A stretch of 64,000 bases of DNA, taken from positions 1 through 64,000 of the forward strand of contig NZ_JARFTR010000001.1 in NCBI RefSeq assembly GCF_029167235.1. The letters run 5' to 3'. The notes under the pieces were generated by a model, which did not search any database, was not told the origin of the DNA, and saw only the letters and a list, made by a program, of their open reading frames with translations. Within the stretch, counting starts at the first letter, position 1; every line of letters begins with the position of its first letter. Of this stretch, positions 1 through 9,900 are shown piece after piece. The position numbers and the translations under genes are program-made. The DNA is from Kamptonema sp. UHCC 0994 (GTDB lineage Bacteria; Cyanobacteriota; Cyanobacteriia; Cyanobacteriales; Microcoleaceae).

Positions 1-787
1 TCTAACTTGCTACGTCCTCGGTCACTACGACCGTTGCGTTCTTGAAATGTTGAATGCCGCAAGTACCGGAACACGGTAGTGCAACCAATACCTAATTTTT
101 GGGCAATTGCTTTTCCTGATAAACCTTAGTTCGGGAGCGATCGCGTGATACTATTTCTACACCGGGATGTTCTTTTAACCAATCGGCTAGGGTTTCGGCT
201 TCACGATCTTTGAGAATGGCTATGGGTTGACTTTTTTCAAGGTCAACTAATATAGAGCCATAGGTGTGGCGTTTACGAAAAGCAAAGTCATCAACTCCCA
301 GAATTCTAGGGGTTTGAATTGGCGCTAGGGGAATTCTACGCACTAAGTTTAATAGAGTATTGCGACTTACTTTGAAGCCGAAATATTGGCTTAATCTAAC
401 TCCGGCATTCCCAGCTAAAGATAAACCAATAGCTGTTAAATGTTGAGTTAATCGTTGCGTTTTTCTTGCCCAGGTTGCTGCTATATCTGTAATTCTTTCC
501 GCAAATATGCGGCGCTGACATCGGGGATTGATACAGAAAAACTTTCGGACATTTAACTGTAAAGTGACTCGGAAATTCGCCCAAGATAAATCACTTAATT
601 TTCGTCTGTATTGGCTGTGAATGCGATGACTTACTGCTAAACAAACCGGACATCTGACTGGATTTTGGACAGAAGTGACATTGACTGCGATCTGAGTTGC
701 TGTTTTGTCCAACTCCCAGCTATTTAATTGTAAAATTTCGGGGCTGGGTAGTAAACTGGGAATAATTTCTGCAAATGTAATGTTCAT
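1..787 (-). pseudogene. ISL3-family transposase, internally deleted and frameshifted
   Basis: The readable N-terminal part (stop at 92) has the ISL3 layout: a CPVC...CINPRC zinc-binding region at about residues 46-90 and the start of the DDE domain (GVDDFAFRKRHTYGSILVD). After the SRDRS segment the frame ends. Reading the same strand in another frame through positions 1-119 gives a helix-turn-helix segment (GLSGKAIAQKLGIGCTTVFR) and an RSDRGR motif that normally lie much further toward the ISL3 C terminus. The middle of the gene is therefore missing and the ends are out of frame. The element runs off the left edge of the window. It cannot encode an active transposase. Confidence 0.8.
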
Positions 788-1129
788 TTAGAGTGCTTAA
801 TAACACTCAATTATAAGAGGGTTGAAGAATTATTTGGTGAGTACATTTCAATATTAGATGAGTGACTGGGTGGTATTGACGATCGCTTGCAGTTGGCGAG
901 CGCTACTCTGACATATCTACATGGGTCACAAAGATTACGGAGGTAAGGCGCACAGGCAAGGAGTATTGCGATCGCTACTCTTGAAATCACTTGGATGGAC
1001 TTCGTTTTTGAGCAGGGCAACCTCAGCCGGGATAATATGAGTTTGATGCGATCGCCATTCGGCATTGGTTCGGATCACCAAAAGTTGCCAAGACCCTTAA
1101 TTTGGTCTGAAGTTTTGATTCAGTTTCAT
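788..1129. other. Gene-poor stretch between two transposase remnants
   Basis: No convincing gene was seen. An open frame on the minus strand (811-1065) has no recognisable motif, unusual composition and no ribosome-binding site. Several HIP1-like gcgatcgc sites are present. It is probably decayed mobile-element DNA. Confidence 0.4.
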
Positions 1130-1438
1130 TTAATGTGGTCTCGAAAAAATCCTATCCATTGACCCATTTAGCGTCATTAATCCTACTACTTTTTTTAAGC
1201 TGATTGCTCCGATAACAGTGACTTTTGCACCCCGATCAAATGGTTTTAAATCGTAAACTCTACTACCATACCTTGAACGTGCGTGGGTTCGTGTCAACCC
1301 CAATAGAACGCCCATTTTATCCAAAAAAACGAGGTTGTTCGGGTCGATATTTTTGTACAGTAACAAGTTATTTGTCACTGATAAGTTTAGAATATATCTT
1401 GACAAAAACTTCAAAGCCAAATTGTAGGAGGAATTCAT
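1130..1438 (-). pseudogene. IS630-family transposase fragment (DDE domain)
   Basis: The sequence contains an IS630/Tc1-type DDE block: LVFLDKMGV, then LTRTHARSRYGSRVYD, then the GAKVTVIGAISL strand and GLMTLNG. IS630 enzymes usually have an Asp-Glu pair (FLDE) here, but this copy has FLDK, so a residue next to the catalytic Asp has changed. The N-terminal HTH and the C-terminal catalytic part are missing. Together with the ISL3 remnant to the left this marks an old insertion hot spot. The identification rests on motif recognition. Confidence 0.65.
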
Positions 1439-1572
1439 AAAATGCCTCTACAGAGTAGGTTTTAAAATTTGTTCTATGTAATTCACCCGATTGGGTGAGT
1501 CAAAGGCATGAGGTGCGATCGCAACGCGAAGTCATAACATTGATAAAATCAAAATCAATAGGAATTTGTAAA

Positions 1573-2832
1573 TTGAAAGTTTTTAGTACCCTTGAACCCC
1601 AACGAAGGCGTAGCCTTCAAATGTTATTCATTGCAGGTCTATTATTTTGGTCTAGTTTGGGTTCCTTACTACCAACTTTGCCGCTTTACATCCAGTCTGT
1701 CGGCGGTACAAATCAGCAAATCGGCTTAGTCATGGGCGCTTTTGCCATCGGACTATTGCTATCACGACCCTGGTTGGGGACGATGGCTGATACTAGAGGT
1801 AGAAAACTGGTATTACTTGTGGGTGCGTTAGTAGCAGAACTCGCACCAATGGGCTATTTATTTGTGACATCAATCCCTTTGTTGCTAGTAATCCGGGCTT
1901 TTCATGGCATTAGTATCGCCGCTTTTAGCACTGGTTATAGTGCCTTGGTGACAGATTTATCACCAGAAGGACGTAGGGGAGAATTAATCGGCTATATGAG
2001 TTTGATTACTCCGATTGGCATCGCTATTGGGCCGGCTATAGGCGGATATTTACAAGCTTGGGTGGGTTATACACCTTTGTTTATGATGTCTTCCATTTTC
2101 GGAATGTTGGCTTTAATCTTTACTTACCAGGTTTGGGAACCAGGTTATATAGATGCTTCAAAGATTAATCAAAAATCTAAAATTCAAAGTCCAAAATCTA
2201 ATGAGATTTTGTCTTATTTTCAAATGCTTTGGAGTCCCCGCGTTCGCATTCCCGCTTTAGTTTTGGTGTCCGTTGGTTTGGTATTTGGAACTTTGAGTAC
2301 ATTTATGCCTTTGTTTTTGCAGCAGACAAAGGTAAATTTAAATCCAGGACTATTTTACTCGATGGCTGCGATCGCCAGTTTCGCTATCCGCTTACCTACC
2401 GGCAAAGCTTCCGATCGTTACGGTCGCGGCATCTTTATTACTGGCGGCTTGGTCTGCTATGCTCTTTCTATGGTAGTTATGTGTACCGCCAACAGCAGCA
2501 ATGCCTTTTTGCTAGCAGCCTTGTTTGAAGGTATTGGTGGCGGAACTGTGGTTCCCATGATGGTAACGCTAATGGCGGACAGGTGCGAACCTCACGAACG
2601 AGGTCGTCTTTTCTCCTTATGTGTTGGTGGGTTTGATTTGGGAATTGCGATCGCAGGCCCTATACTAGGCTTGGTTGCAGAGTATCTTGGCTACAGAAAT
2701 ATGTTTGCGATCGCCTGCATACTCGCTATCTTCGCTACAATCCTGTTTATCACCAAATCAAGCAAAGATTTACCCCACTCTCTAAGGTTCTCCCTCGGTC
2801 AAGGTAAAGATGTCTACGCGCTGAAAAATTAA
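1573..2832 (+). CDS. Major facilitator superfamily transporter
   Basis: This is a 12-helix MFS permease of the drug/sugar efflux type; the substrate cannot be read from sequence. The loop between helices 2 and 3 carries the MFS motif (RPWLGTMADTRGRK), and the second half repeats it as RLPTGKASDRYGRG. The frame is open from 1495, but a TTG at 1573 preceded by an aggaa box fits the family N terminus (KVFSTLEPQRRR) better; ATG 1621 would cut into helix 1. The central cytoplasmic loop contains a Lys/Gln/Ser-rich stretch (INQKSKIQSPKSNEI) encoded by an A-rich near-repeat, which looks like an absorbed DNA repeat. The gene stands alone, followed by an AT-rich gap and a tRNA gene. Confidence 0.8.
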   Translation: MKVFSTLEPQRRRSLQMLFIAGLLFWSSLGSLLPTLPLYIQSVGGTNQQIGLVMGAFAIGLLLSRPWLGTMADTRGRKLVLLVGALVAELAPMGYLFVTSIPLLLVIRAFHGISIAAFSTGYSALVTDLSPEGRRGELIGYMSLITPIGIAIGPAIGGYLQAWVGYTPLFMMSSIFGMLALIFTYQVWEPGYIDASKINQKSKIQSPKSNEILSYFQMLWSPRVRIPALVLVSVGLVFGTLSTFMPLFLQQTKVNLNPGLFYSMAAIASFAIRLPTGKASDRYGRGIFITGGLVCYALSMVVMCTANSSNAFLLAALFEGIGGGTVVPMMVTLMADRCEPHERGRLFSLCVGGFDLGIAIAGPILGLVAEYLGYRNMFAIACILAIFATILFITKSSKDLPHSLRFSLGQGKDVYALKN

Positions 2833-2906
2833 AAATGTAAAATTAAAAATTGAAAGACAATTAAAATTGTTTTCGCCATTTTTAGTTTTTCATTTTTAAT
2901 TTAAAA

Positions 2907-2979
2907 CGGGCTTGGAGGGATTCGAACCCCCGACCTCATGGTCCGTAGCCATGCACTCTATCCACTAAGCTACAAGCCC
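2907..2979 (-). tRNA. tRNA-Arg(ACG)
   Basis: The reverse complement folds as a cloverleaf. The acceptor arm is gggcttg/caagccc with discriminator G; the D arm contains gcttagtggatagag; the anticodon stem catgg/ccatg encloses loop ctacgga with anticodon ACG; the T arm has the gttcgaatc loop. No CCA is encoded. The first anticodon base is probably edited to inosine, so this tRNA would read the CGN box. Confidence 0.95.
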
Positions 2980-3056
2980 TGGTTGATTTCAGATTTTGGA
3001 TTTTTCAATCTACAAATCTTTTTCGCACCAAAATTAATAGTAACACAACTTCCAAA

Positions 3057-3575
3057 ATGACGCAAGACCTCCAGCAAAATTTTTCTAAATTGCCCACAGA
3101 GACTCAACTAACTCATCTAGACGAACGCGGGGAAGCCCAAATGGTGGACGTTTCAGCCAAAACCCCCACCCTCCGCCAAGCCGTAGCCGCCGCCCAGGTG
3201 CGAATGTTACCGGAGACATTTGCCGCAATTCAAGCTGGTAATGCCCCCAAAGGCGATGTCTTGGGAACCGCAAGACTCGCTGGCATCATGGGGGCTAAGC
3301 AAACTGCCCAATTGATTCCCCTTTGCCATCCCTTGCCCCTGCAAAAAATAGAAGTACAAGTCACACCAGATGCCGAGTTGCCGGGGTATCAAATTCGCGC
3401 CGAGGTCAAAACTAAGGCGGAAACAGGTGTGGAAATGGAAGCTTTGACGGCAGTTTCGGTGGCCGCGTTGACGTTGTACGATATGGCGAAAGCTTTAGAA
3501 AAGTCAATCCAAATAGAATCGATTCGATTGGTAAGTAAGACAGGTGGTAAATCTGGGGATTTTGTTAATAGTTAA
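3057..3575 (+). CDS. moaC: Cyclic pyranopterin monophosphate synthase MoaC
   Basis: MoaC acts with MoaA to form cyclic pyranopterin monophosphate, the first step of molybdenum cofactor synthesis. Family motifs seen are [45 protein letters not shown] and the C-terminal [11 protein letters not shown]. The length of 172 residues is normal. No other moa gene is adjacent. The gene is convergent with larE and overlaps its 3' end by 11 bp. The last residues (FVNS) are read from a gttaata repeat that also forms the larE tail. Confidence 0.95.
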   Translation: MTQDLQQNFSKLPTETQLTHLDERGEAQMVDVSAKTPTLRQAVAAAQVRMLPETFAAIQAGNAPKGDVLGTARLAGIMGAKQTAQLIPLCHPLPLQKIEVQVTPDAELPGYQIRAEVKTKAETGVEMEALTAVSVAALTLYDMAKALEKSIQIESIRLVSKTGGKSGDFVNS

Positions 3576-4380
3576 TAGTTAACAAGAGTTGATTTAATTT
3601 TCCACTGCGATAGCCCTCCAAGTCTAGCGTCACATAAACAAAACCAAACTCCTGAAATATTGTCACAATTTCCGGCAAATCTGCACTCAATACAAACTCC
3701 TTAATTTCCTCTGCTGGTAACTCAATCCTCGCCGTATCTCCCTCGGATCTTACCCGCAGATTCTTTAATCCCAACTGCCGCAAATACTTCTCAGCACGCC
3801 CTACCCTTTGCAACTTCAAAACCGTGATTTCTTCACCGTAAGGAAAACGCGAACTTAGACAAGGTTGTGCCGGTTTATCCCACCAAGGTAAACCCAATTT
3901 TTTTGCCAATTCCCGCACCTCTAATTTAGTAACATTTACTTCTGCTAAAGGCGATCTCGCACCCCTTTCCTTCGCTGCTTGAATCCCTGGACGATAATCT
4001 TTTAAATCATCAGCATTAACGCCATCCACTACATAAGCATAACCTCGTTCAATTGCTAGCGGTTTCAGCGTATCATGTAGTTCGCTCTTGCAGAAATAAC
4101 ACCGATTAACTGGGTTAGAAGTATAATTAGGATTTGCCATTTCCTGAGTTTGTACTTCTTCATGGGCAATCCCAATTGATAAGGCTTGAATGCGGGCATC
4201 TTCCAAATCTTCTGGCAATAATGATGGGGAAACTGCTGTAATAGCTAAGGCACGATTTCCAAGGACATCGAAAGCAATTTTCGCTACTAAGGTGCTGTCA
4301 ATTCCACCAGAGTAGGCAATTAATGCCCGATCCATCTGTCTAAATAGACTTTGTAGTTGTTCGAGTTTTTCTATTAACAT
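3565..4380 (-). CDS. larE: LarE-type ATP-dependent sacrificial sulfur transferase
   Basis: This is a PP-loop ATP pyrophosphatase of the LarE family, which adenylates and sulfurises the pyridinium precursor of the nickel-pincer cofactor of lactate racemase. The N-terminal [15 protein letters not shown] is the PP-loop. NRCYFCK and the PCLSSR segment supply three cysteines. In the family a cysteine near the PCLSSR position can donate sulfur, and some members instead use three cysteines to hold an Fe-S cluster; which applies here is not decided. No larA, larB or larC is visible nearby, so the product may serve another nickel-pincer enzyme. It lies 42 bp downstream of fraE on the same strand. Confidence 0.85.
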   Translation of the reverse strand: MLIEKLEQLQSLFRQMDRALIAYSGGIDSTLVAKIAFDVLGNRALAITAVSPSLLPEDLEDARIQALSIGIAHEEVQTQEMANPNYTSNPVNRCYFCKSELHDTLKPLAIERGYAYVVDGVNADDLKDYRPGIQAAKERGARSPLAEVNVTKLEVRELAKKLGLPWWDKPAQPCLSSRFPYGEEITVLKLQRVGRAEKYLRQLGLKNLRVRSEGDTARIELPAEEIKEFVLSADLPEIVTIFQEFGFVYVTLDLEGYRSGKLNQLLLTINY

Positions 4381-4422
4381 AATTTGACGATCGTTTCATT
4401 ATCCTCTCTCTTCTATTATGCC

Positions 4423-5196
4423 TTAAAATTCCCGCCGCGAGAAGACTGCGGTCGCAATTGATAACAGCAGCACTATGTACAGCAAACCATAGCCAGCATT
4501 AGTGATTAAAGCAACTATATGCGGCACTTGACCGTAAATAGCATCATTTCTTAGATTTAGCCGCGCTAAGTCGGGCAAAACCAGATACAGCCCCATCATT
4601 AGTTGCTCAATTGCAGGGTTTTTAGTTAACTTACCTAATGCTACTAAATCGCGGGTTGAGTGCCCCATTAAATAAACTCCAAAGGTTAGTAAAGTTGCCA
4701 GTAGCGAACTGGTAAATACGCCAAAGAGAATCCCTAATGCTGTTAGTAAGGACAACTCAATCCAGACAAAAAATGTGGCAATTAAAATGCTTCCTAATGG
4801 ATAAGAAATTTGACTAAAGCTTAGGATAGCTATATAAATAATAGTCATGCTGGCTACGAGTACAGCCAGGACTATAGATAATCCTATATGCTTACCAACA
4901 ATCAATTCTGACCGCGAAATCGGTTTAGCAACTAAAACATAAACTGTCCGCTTTTCGATTTCCTTATTAACAAGTCCAGTGGAGACAAAAACTGTAACAA
5001 TTAAGCCCAAAACTCCAATAGCAGCAATGCCTATATCTAAGATAATTTTTCTTTCTGCTGTTGCCGCTAGTTCTGGGATAAACCGCACCGCTGCCCCCAT
5101 TAACACCGCAAAAAAAACAATTAGGTAAAGAACGCGATCCCGAATCACTTCCCAAAAAACATTAATAGCAATAGTGACCATTCTACTCAAATTCAT
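4423..5196 (-). CDS. fraE: ABC-2 type permease, FraE-like (septal junction cluster)
   Basis: A 257-residue membrane protein of the ABC-2 permease type with about six hydrophobic segments and the conserved cytoplasmic stretch NKEIEKRTVYVLVAKPISRSE. In filamentous cyanobacteria fraE follows fraC and fraD, and its loss causes filament fragmentation and impaired cell-cell transfer. Here it follows a FraD-like gene by only 16 bp (67 bp from the fraD stop region is not needed: fraD ends at 5213). No ATPase gene is adjacent, as is also true of the known cluster. The name rests on gene order plus family; in isolation it would only be called an ABC-2 permease. Confidence 0.72.
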   Translation of the reverse strand: MNLSRMVTIAINVFWEVIRDRVLYLIVFFAVLMGAAVRFIPELAATAERKIILDIGIAAIGVLGLIVTVFVSTGLVNKEIEKRTVYVLVAKPISRSELIVGKHIGLSIVLAVLVASMTIIYIAILSFSQISYPLGSILIATFFVWIELSLLTALGILFGVFTSSLLATLLTFGVYLMGHSTRDLVALGKLTKNPAIEQLMMGLYLVLPDLARLNLRNDAIYGQVPHIVALITNAGYGLLYIVLLLSIATAVFSRREF

Positions 5197-5212
5197 ACTT
5201 TGTTTACTCCTT

Positions 5213-6145
5213 TTATCTGTCTATTCTCATAGTAGGATTATATATCTTAATGGGGTTACAGTTGACGGTTGCTCGATTTGACACCTTCGCTACCCCACAA
5301 TCTTTACTCAGGGTATATCCTCCCGGTTTGGCACTAGGGCCGCGCCATATAGCTAACCATTGTATTCTATAAAGAGACTGTCCTTGGATTACGCGAGTTT
5401 CTATATCCCATTTAGAGTTTTCTGCGAGAGGAGAGAGATTTTTAAACATTTCATTTCGCATAGAAACTTTTTTTCGGCTCACAGCTATTAGCCATTTTGC
5501 CACTGTATCCCAGGATTTTTTTCGAGTTTTGATTATTAGCTGATTCTCCATTAACTTGAGCATAATTATTCCTCTAGAATTATTGATGGATTGCTTCTTA
5601 AAATTGACGACAAAACCACTATTGGTAAAATCATCTGCTAATAAGCTTGGATATTCTTTTAGCCAATCTTGAATTATAAAATGAAATGCGAGAAAACAAG
5701 TTATGAGGGTATGACTCAGAATTATGACTAAGAATATTGGGCGGACTAATGGGGGAGAAGGTTGCAGTTTTGCACCGGAACTAATAAATTTAATTATAAC
5801 AGCAAGACATACTGAAATCAAGGGCCAAAAGATGACTGCTAAAGATTGGGAATCGCGAGTCAAATTTTCTGATAAAAACCAGCTAATTAATGCTCCTGTA
5901 ATCCAAGGACTAAGAGGAATTCCATAGATTATAAATGGATTCTGACTTGTCCGCCAACCAATCCCAATTATTAAAAATAGCCAGCTACAATCAGCTAGAG
6001 TATTCTTGAGGGGTGGATTCTTGATTGCTAAGGCTGAGAAGAGGAATAAAAATAGGCTAATTAATATAGGTGTTTTCCAATGTAAAACTTGAGGTGGAAG
6101 CAACAGTTTTTGTAAGATTACATTAATCTTAATAAGATTTCTCAT
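5213..6145 (-). CDS. fraD: FraD-like filament integrity protein (DUF5357)
   Basis: The first half has about five membrane helices and the C-terminal half is a soluble, probably periplasmic, domain (from about residue 180). This is the layout of FraD, a septal-junction plug component in Anabaena. The frame is open from a TTG at 6193, but that start lies inside a gttaact-type repeat; the ATG at 6145 is preferred and gives 310 residues. It lies between the FraC-like and FraE-like genes on one strand, so the three are probably one operon. The C terminus has Cys residues near the end (KDCGVAK, NCNPIK). Confidence 0.72.
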   Translation of the reverse strand: MRNLIKINVILQKLLLPPQVLHWKTPILISLFLFLFSALAIKNPPLKNTLADCSWLFLIIGIGWRTSQNPFIIYGIPLSPWITGALISWFLSENLTRDSQSLAVIFWPLISVCLAVIIKFISSGAKLQPSPPLVRPIFLVIILSHTLITCFLAFHFIIQDWLKEYPSLLADDFTNSGFVVNFKKQSINNSRGIIMLKLMENQLIIKTRKKSWDTVAKWLIAVSRKKVSMRNEMFKNLSPLAENSKWDIETRVIQGQSLYRIQWLAIWRGPSAKPGGYTLSKDCGVAKVSNRATVNCNPIKIYNPTMRIDR

Positions 6146-6220
6146 GTCACCAATAGTCCTGGAAGTATTAAAACTACTTAATTTAACCGTCAACTATTAA
6201 CTGTTAAATTTTAACCGTCT

Positions 6221-6736
6221 TCATTTGCTTTCTAGATATAAGACTAGCAGAATGGCGCAATGACTGCAAGTATGTGCTATTAAAACTACACCCGCTTGAG
6301 TGAATACTTGAGCAAATTTTTTATGGCGGTGGCCAAGTGTACTACTTTTCTTTGGTGCTGAAACAGCTAATTTTTTTTGATTGACTTGCAAAAGAAGTTG
6401 TAATATTTCTAAGCCCTTCCATTTTCCTAAAAAAGAGATAGTATAAATTAGAAATGCGCCTACAATTAATAGGACAGAAATAGGATTCCACTGTCCTAAT
6501 AGGATATACCCCATGAGCAGCTCTAATTCGTTTTTTGATAGAAAGCTTTCCCAAATAAAAAAAATCAACCAACCTATACAGGTTGAAAATAAATTAATTA
6601 CTGCTGCATATTCGACGCTGGTTTTGGGATTGAGTATTAGGAATTTTTGAAAGAACCATGATTCTATTGCGATCGCTAACCACAAAATTAAAATTTGAGA
6701 TAAAACAGCACGCAAGGGTAAAACAGTGGGAAACAT
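6221..6736 (-). CDS. fraC: FraC-like filament integrity membrane protein
   Basis: A 171-residue polytopic membrane protein that heads the cluster followed by FraD- and FraE-like genes. It has three or four hydrophobic helices, then a basic stretch (KLAVSAPKKSSTLGHRHKK) and a final helix. FraC localises to septa and is found essentially in filamentous cyanobacteria. Directly upstream of its ATG, with no spacer, lies a heptamer tandem repeat that occupies the normal ribosome-binding position. The assignment is by size, topology and synteny rather than a strong motif. Confidence 0.68.
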   Translation of the reverse strand: MFPTVLPLRAVLSQILILWLAIAIESWFFQKFLILNPKTSVEYAAVINLFSTCIGWLIFFIWESFLSKNELELLMGYILLGQWNPISVLLIVGAFLIYTISFLGKWKGLEILQLLLQVNQKKLAVSAPKKSSTLGHRHKKFAQVFTQAGVVLIAHTCSHCAILLVLYLESK

Positions 6737-6775
6737 GATGAGGAAGGAAGAAGGAAGAAGGAAGAAGGAAGAAGT
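6737..6775. repeat. Heptamer tandem repeat (ggaagaa)n upstream of fraC
   Basis: About five copies of a 7-bp unit (ggaagaa on the + strand) touch the fraC start codon. On the coding strand this is a pyrimidine tract (ttcttcc), so no Shine-Dalgarno sequence is available for fraC. It is of the short tandem heptamer class common in filamentous cyanobacteria. Confidence 0.85.
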
Positions 6776-6854
6776 TAGACTTGTGGAGTGGCGATGCCAT
6801 AATCTATATAGTACATGATAGTAGATGAAACAAAGTTTAAGTAGATAAAGTTTT

Positions 6855-6872
6855 AGTCCTCTTTAGAGGACT
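6855..6872. repeat. Palindromic hairpin agtcctc-ttta-gaggact
   Basis: A perfect 7-bp stem with a 4-base loop, followed by a second G-rich/C-rich pair (acgggggttttaagccctgg). It lies in the divergent gap between fraC and the NB-ARC gene and is probably an interspersed repeat rather than a terminator, since it is upstream of both genes. Confidence 0.5.
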
Positions 6873-6965
6873 TTAGCTATTAGACGGGGGTTTTAAGCCC
6901 TGGCGGGTGCGACTGAAAAGCGATCGCCTCTATAATTAGTAATTAGAGCTAAAAATTTCTCCCCT

Positions 6966-9900
6966 ATGCAGCTACCTGATTTAAGTAAGATTCAGACGCG
7001 ACTTGTCACTTGTGGCGGTATTGTAGTAGCCGGAACATTATGCCCTCTGGGAATTGGGGCAATGGCAGCGGCTGTTGCTAGTGGCATTGTTGCTAATGAT
7101 TTGGTGGCACATCATTTAAGCCACATCTCGACGCGGTTGCGGAATGCAGATGAAAAGTTAGCTAACCATGACTTGACTCATGCAGTGGGATTAGCGATCG
7201 CGCTGATTATCCAATCCTTTGCTGAAGCTGACATTTATCCTAAATATAAAAAAGACCTTGAAGCCCTGGCAAAAACCGCTGTCAAAGCTTGGCAAAATAT
7301 CGCTGAAGCTACGAAAGGCACACGGGATGATGATTTTGCCCAAATTCAAGATGAAGAGATTTCAGCCCTATTTTCTCAGAAATCAGAGGAGTTTTTTAAG
7401 CAGCCAGTTTTGACGTTAGATGCTTGGAAATCTCTTGTTAAAGACTGGTTGAGTCGAGAGGCGAATAGGCATTTACCTGAAGATGTAGTTAAGGAATTGG
7501 CGACGCAATTACAGACTAAATTTACTTTAGCTTTGCGAGAAGTTCTCAAACAGGATTTTGAATCGGGAGGAAAGGCGTTTGCAGGTTTAACACTGTCGAT
7601 GTTGGGGGAAATTAATGCCACTCTCAGGGAACAGCAAAAACTGATAACAAATTATCAGGGTAATAATTCTCAAAGTAGGGACACGGCATTGCCGTGTCCC
7701 TACCCGTTATCTGATGATGTCCAGATAGCAATTCAGCAAGTAGAAACCTTGAGTCAAGATTTATCTGGAATTAATTCCAGTGTTGAAGAGATTAAGATAA
7801 ATGCCGAGCAAAATTTCCAGCAGCTAGGGAATCAGATTAATTCTGGGTTTGCCGAACTCCTCCGAGAATTGGGTTTGACGGAAGAGAGAATTAAGGAAGT
7901 TTTGCGGGAACTTAAGGCAGAAATGCAGTCATGGTTTCAGCAGGTAATAGATGGACAAAAGACTTTAATAGAAGGACAAAAAGAGATTAAAGACGCAATA
8001 GAGAGTGGTAACGAAAAAATTTTGATAATCCTAGAAGGGATGCGTGGTGAAAAGCCAGTAGAAGGAGGTTCAATAAGTTTCAGCGATCCGCCGCCAACTA
8101 TTACCAATTGGCAAGGAAGAATTGAGGAAATCCAACAACTTACAGACTGGTTGAATGATGACAACAATCAATTTATCGGCATTGTCGGTTTAGGGGGAGT
8201 TGGCAAATCGACTCTGGCGGCCAAGCTATATGTAGAAACTCCGGGATTTGAGGGGAAATTCTGGGCAGATGTCAGCCAAAAACCGTCTTTTTCAGTTTTA
8301 GCGCGGCGCATATTGAAGGAGTTTGGAAAATCCCCAGGAATAGTTGAGCAAATTGAGGAATCTCGGCTGGTGGAAGTGGTGGTAAATTGTTTGCGGGAAG
8401 GGCGATTTTTACTGGTAGTTGATAACTTAGAAACGCTGCTGCAAGCGGGTGGCGGATGGCAAGATTCAGTTTATAAAGCGTTTTTTACTCGCTGGATCGA
8501 ATGTGCTGGTAAGAGTGAAGTTTTGGTGACAAGTCAAGAAATCCCTGACTTATATCAAGTGAATCCCTGCTGGGTGGAGTTAAGGGGAATTAAGCCAGAT
8601 GAAGGGATGGCATTATTAAAAAGTTTGGGGATTCAAGGGACTGATGCAGAATTGCGGGAGTTTGTCGAGAAGGTAGCAGGTTATCCCTTATTATTAAAGT
8701 TAGTCGCGGGTTTCCTGAATGATGAAGTGGGGAAAAATGCCAAAATTACCGACTTGAAAGATTTTGGTTTAGCAGATTTAAGTCTGTTGATGGCCGATGA
8801 GCGAATTAAAGGGATACATCGGCAAGAAATGGTGCAAGTTGTGGTGGTTTTGGATGCGAGTTTCAACCGCCTTACCGAGAAGTTGCAGCAGCTTTTATTG
8901 GCTGTGAGTGTTTATCGGCAAAGTTTTGATGTAACAGCGGCTAATGGGTTGATTGATGAGGAAGTTTCTGTACAAGAGTTGAGAGATTTGGCGAAACGTT
9001 CTTTGTTACAGGAGGAAAGAATTAATGGAGAGTGGCGGTTTAAGTTTCAACCGTTGATTGCGGCTTATGCTAGGCAAAAAGCGGGGGATTTGACAGAGGT
9101 ACATAAAAGGGCGATCGCTTATTATGATAGTAGGAAAAAAATTAAGCAGGAATGGCAGACTTTAGAGGATGTCAGAGAGTATCTGGAAATCTTTTATCAT
9201 TGGTGTGAGTTGGGAGACTATGTTAAAGCTTTTGATACGATTCGTGGTGGTAGCTATGATGAGTGTGTAGGCTATTTTTTGGATTTACGCGGTTATCACC
9301 AAATCCGTGTCGAACTATTTGATCGCTTAGTTAAAAATTGGCAACCCCAAGACAGAGAAGACAGACGATTTTTGGCTTCTCTTACTTCTTTAGGTGGTGC
9401 TTACAACTGCCTCGGAGAATACCAGCAAGCCATACAGTTCTATCAGCAATTTCTGAAACTTGCACGGGAAACCCGAGATCGCCAATGTGAAGCGATTTCC
9501 CTCGCCAATTTAGGTAATGCTTACTACTCCCTCGGAGAATATCAGCAATCCGTACATTTCCTTCAGCAATCTCTGGAAATTGCACACGAAAACCTCGATC
9601 CCCAGGGTGAAGCTATTTCCCTCAATGGTTTAGGCAATGCTTACCACGCCCTCGCACAATACCAGCAAGCGATACATTTACTTCAGCAATCTCTGGAAAT
9701 TTCACGGGAAATCTGCGATCACCGGGGTGAAGCGATTTCCCTCGGCAATTTAGGTAATATTTACTACTCTCTCGGAGAATATCAACAAGCGATAGAATCT
9801 TATCAGCAATATCTGGAAATTGCACGGAAAATAGGCGATCGCCAAGGTGAAGCTAATTCACTCAATAATTTAGGCAATGTTTACAACGCCCTCGCACAAT

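Noticed and set aside
811-1065. An 84-codon minus-strand frame between the transposase remnants.
   Set aside because: No motif, no ribosome-binding site, lies in decayed mobile-element DNA.
1225-1440. A + strand frame opposite the IS630 fragment.
   Set aside because: It is the antisense of the transposase remnant.
4423-6736. Evidence for heterocyst formation from the fra cluster.
   Set aside because: fraC and fraD occur in filamentous cyanobacteria without heterocysts; no het, pat or hgl genes are in the window.
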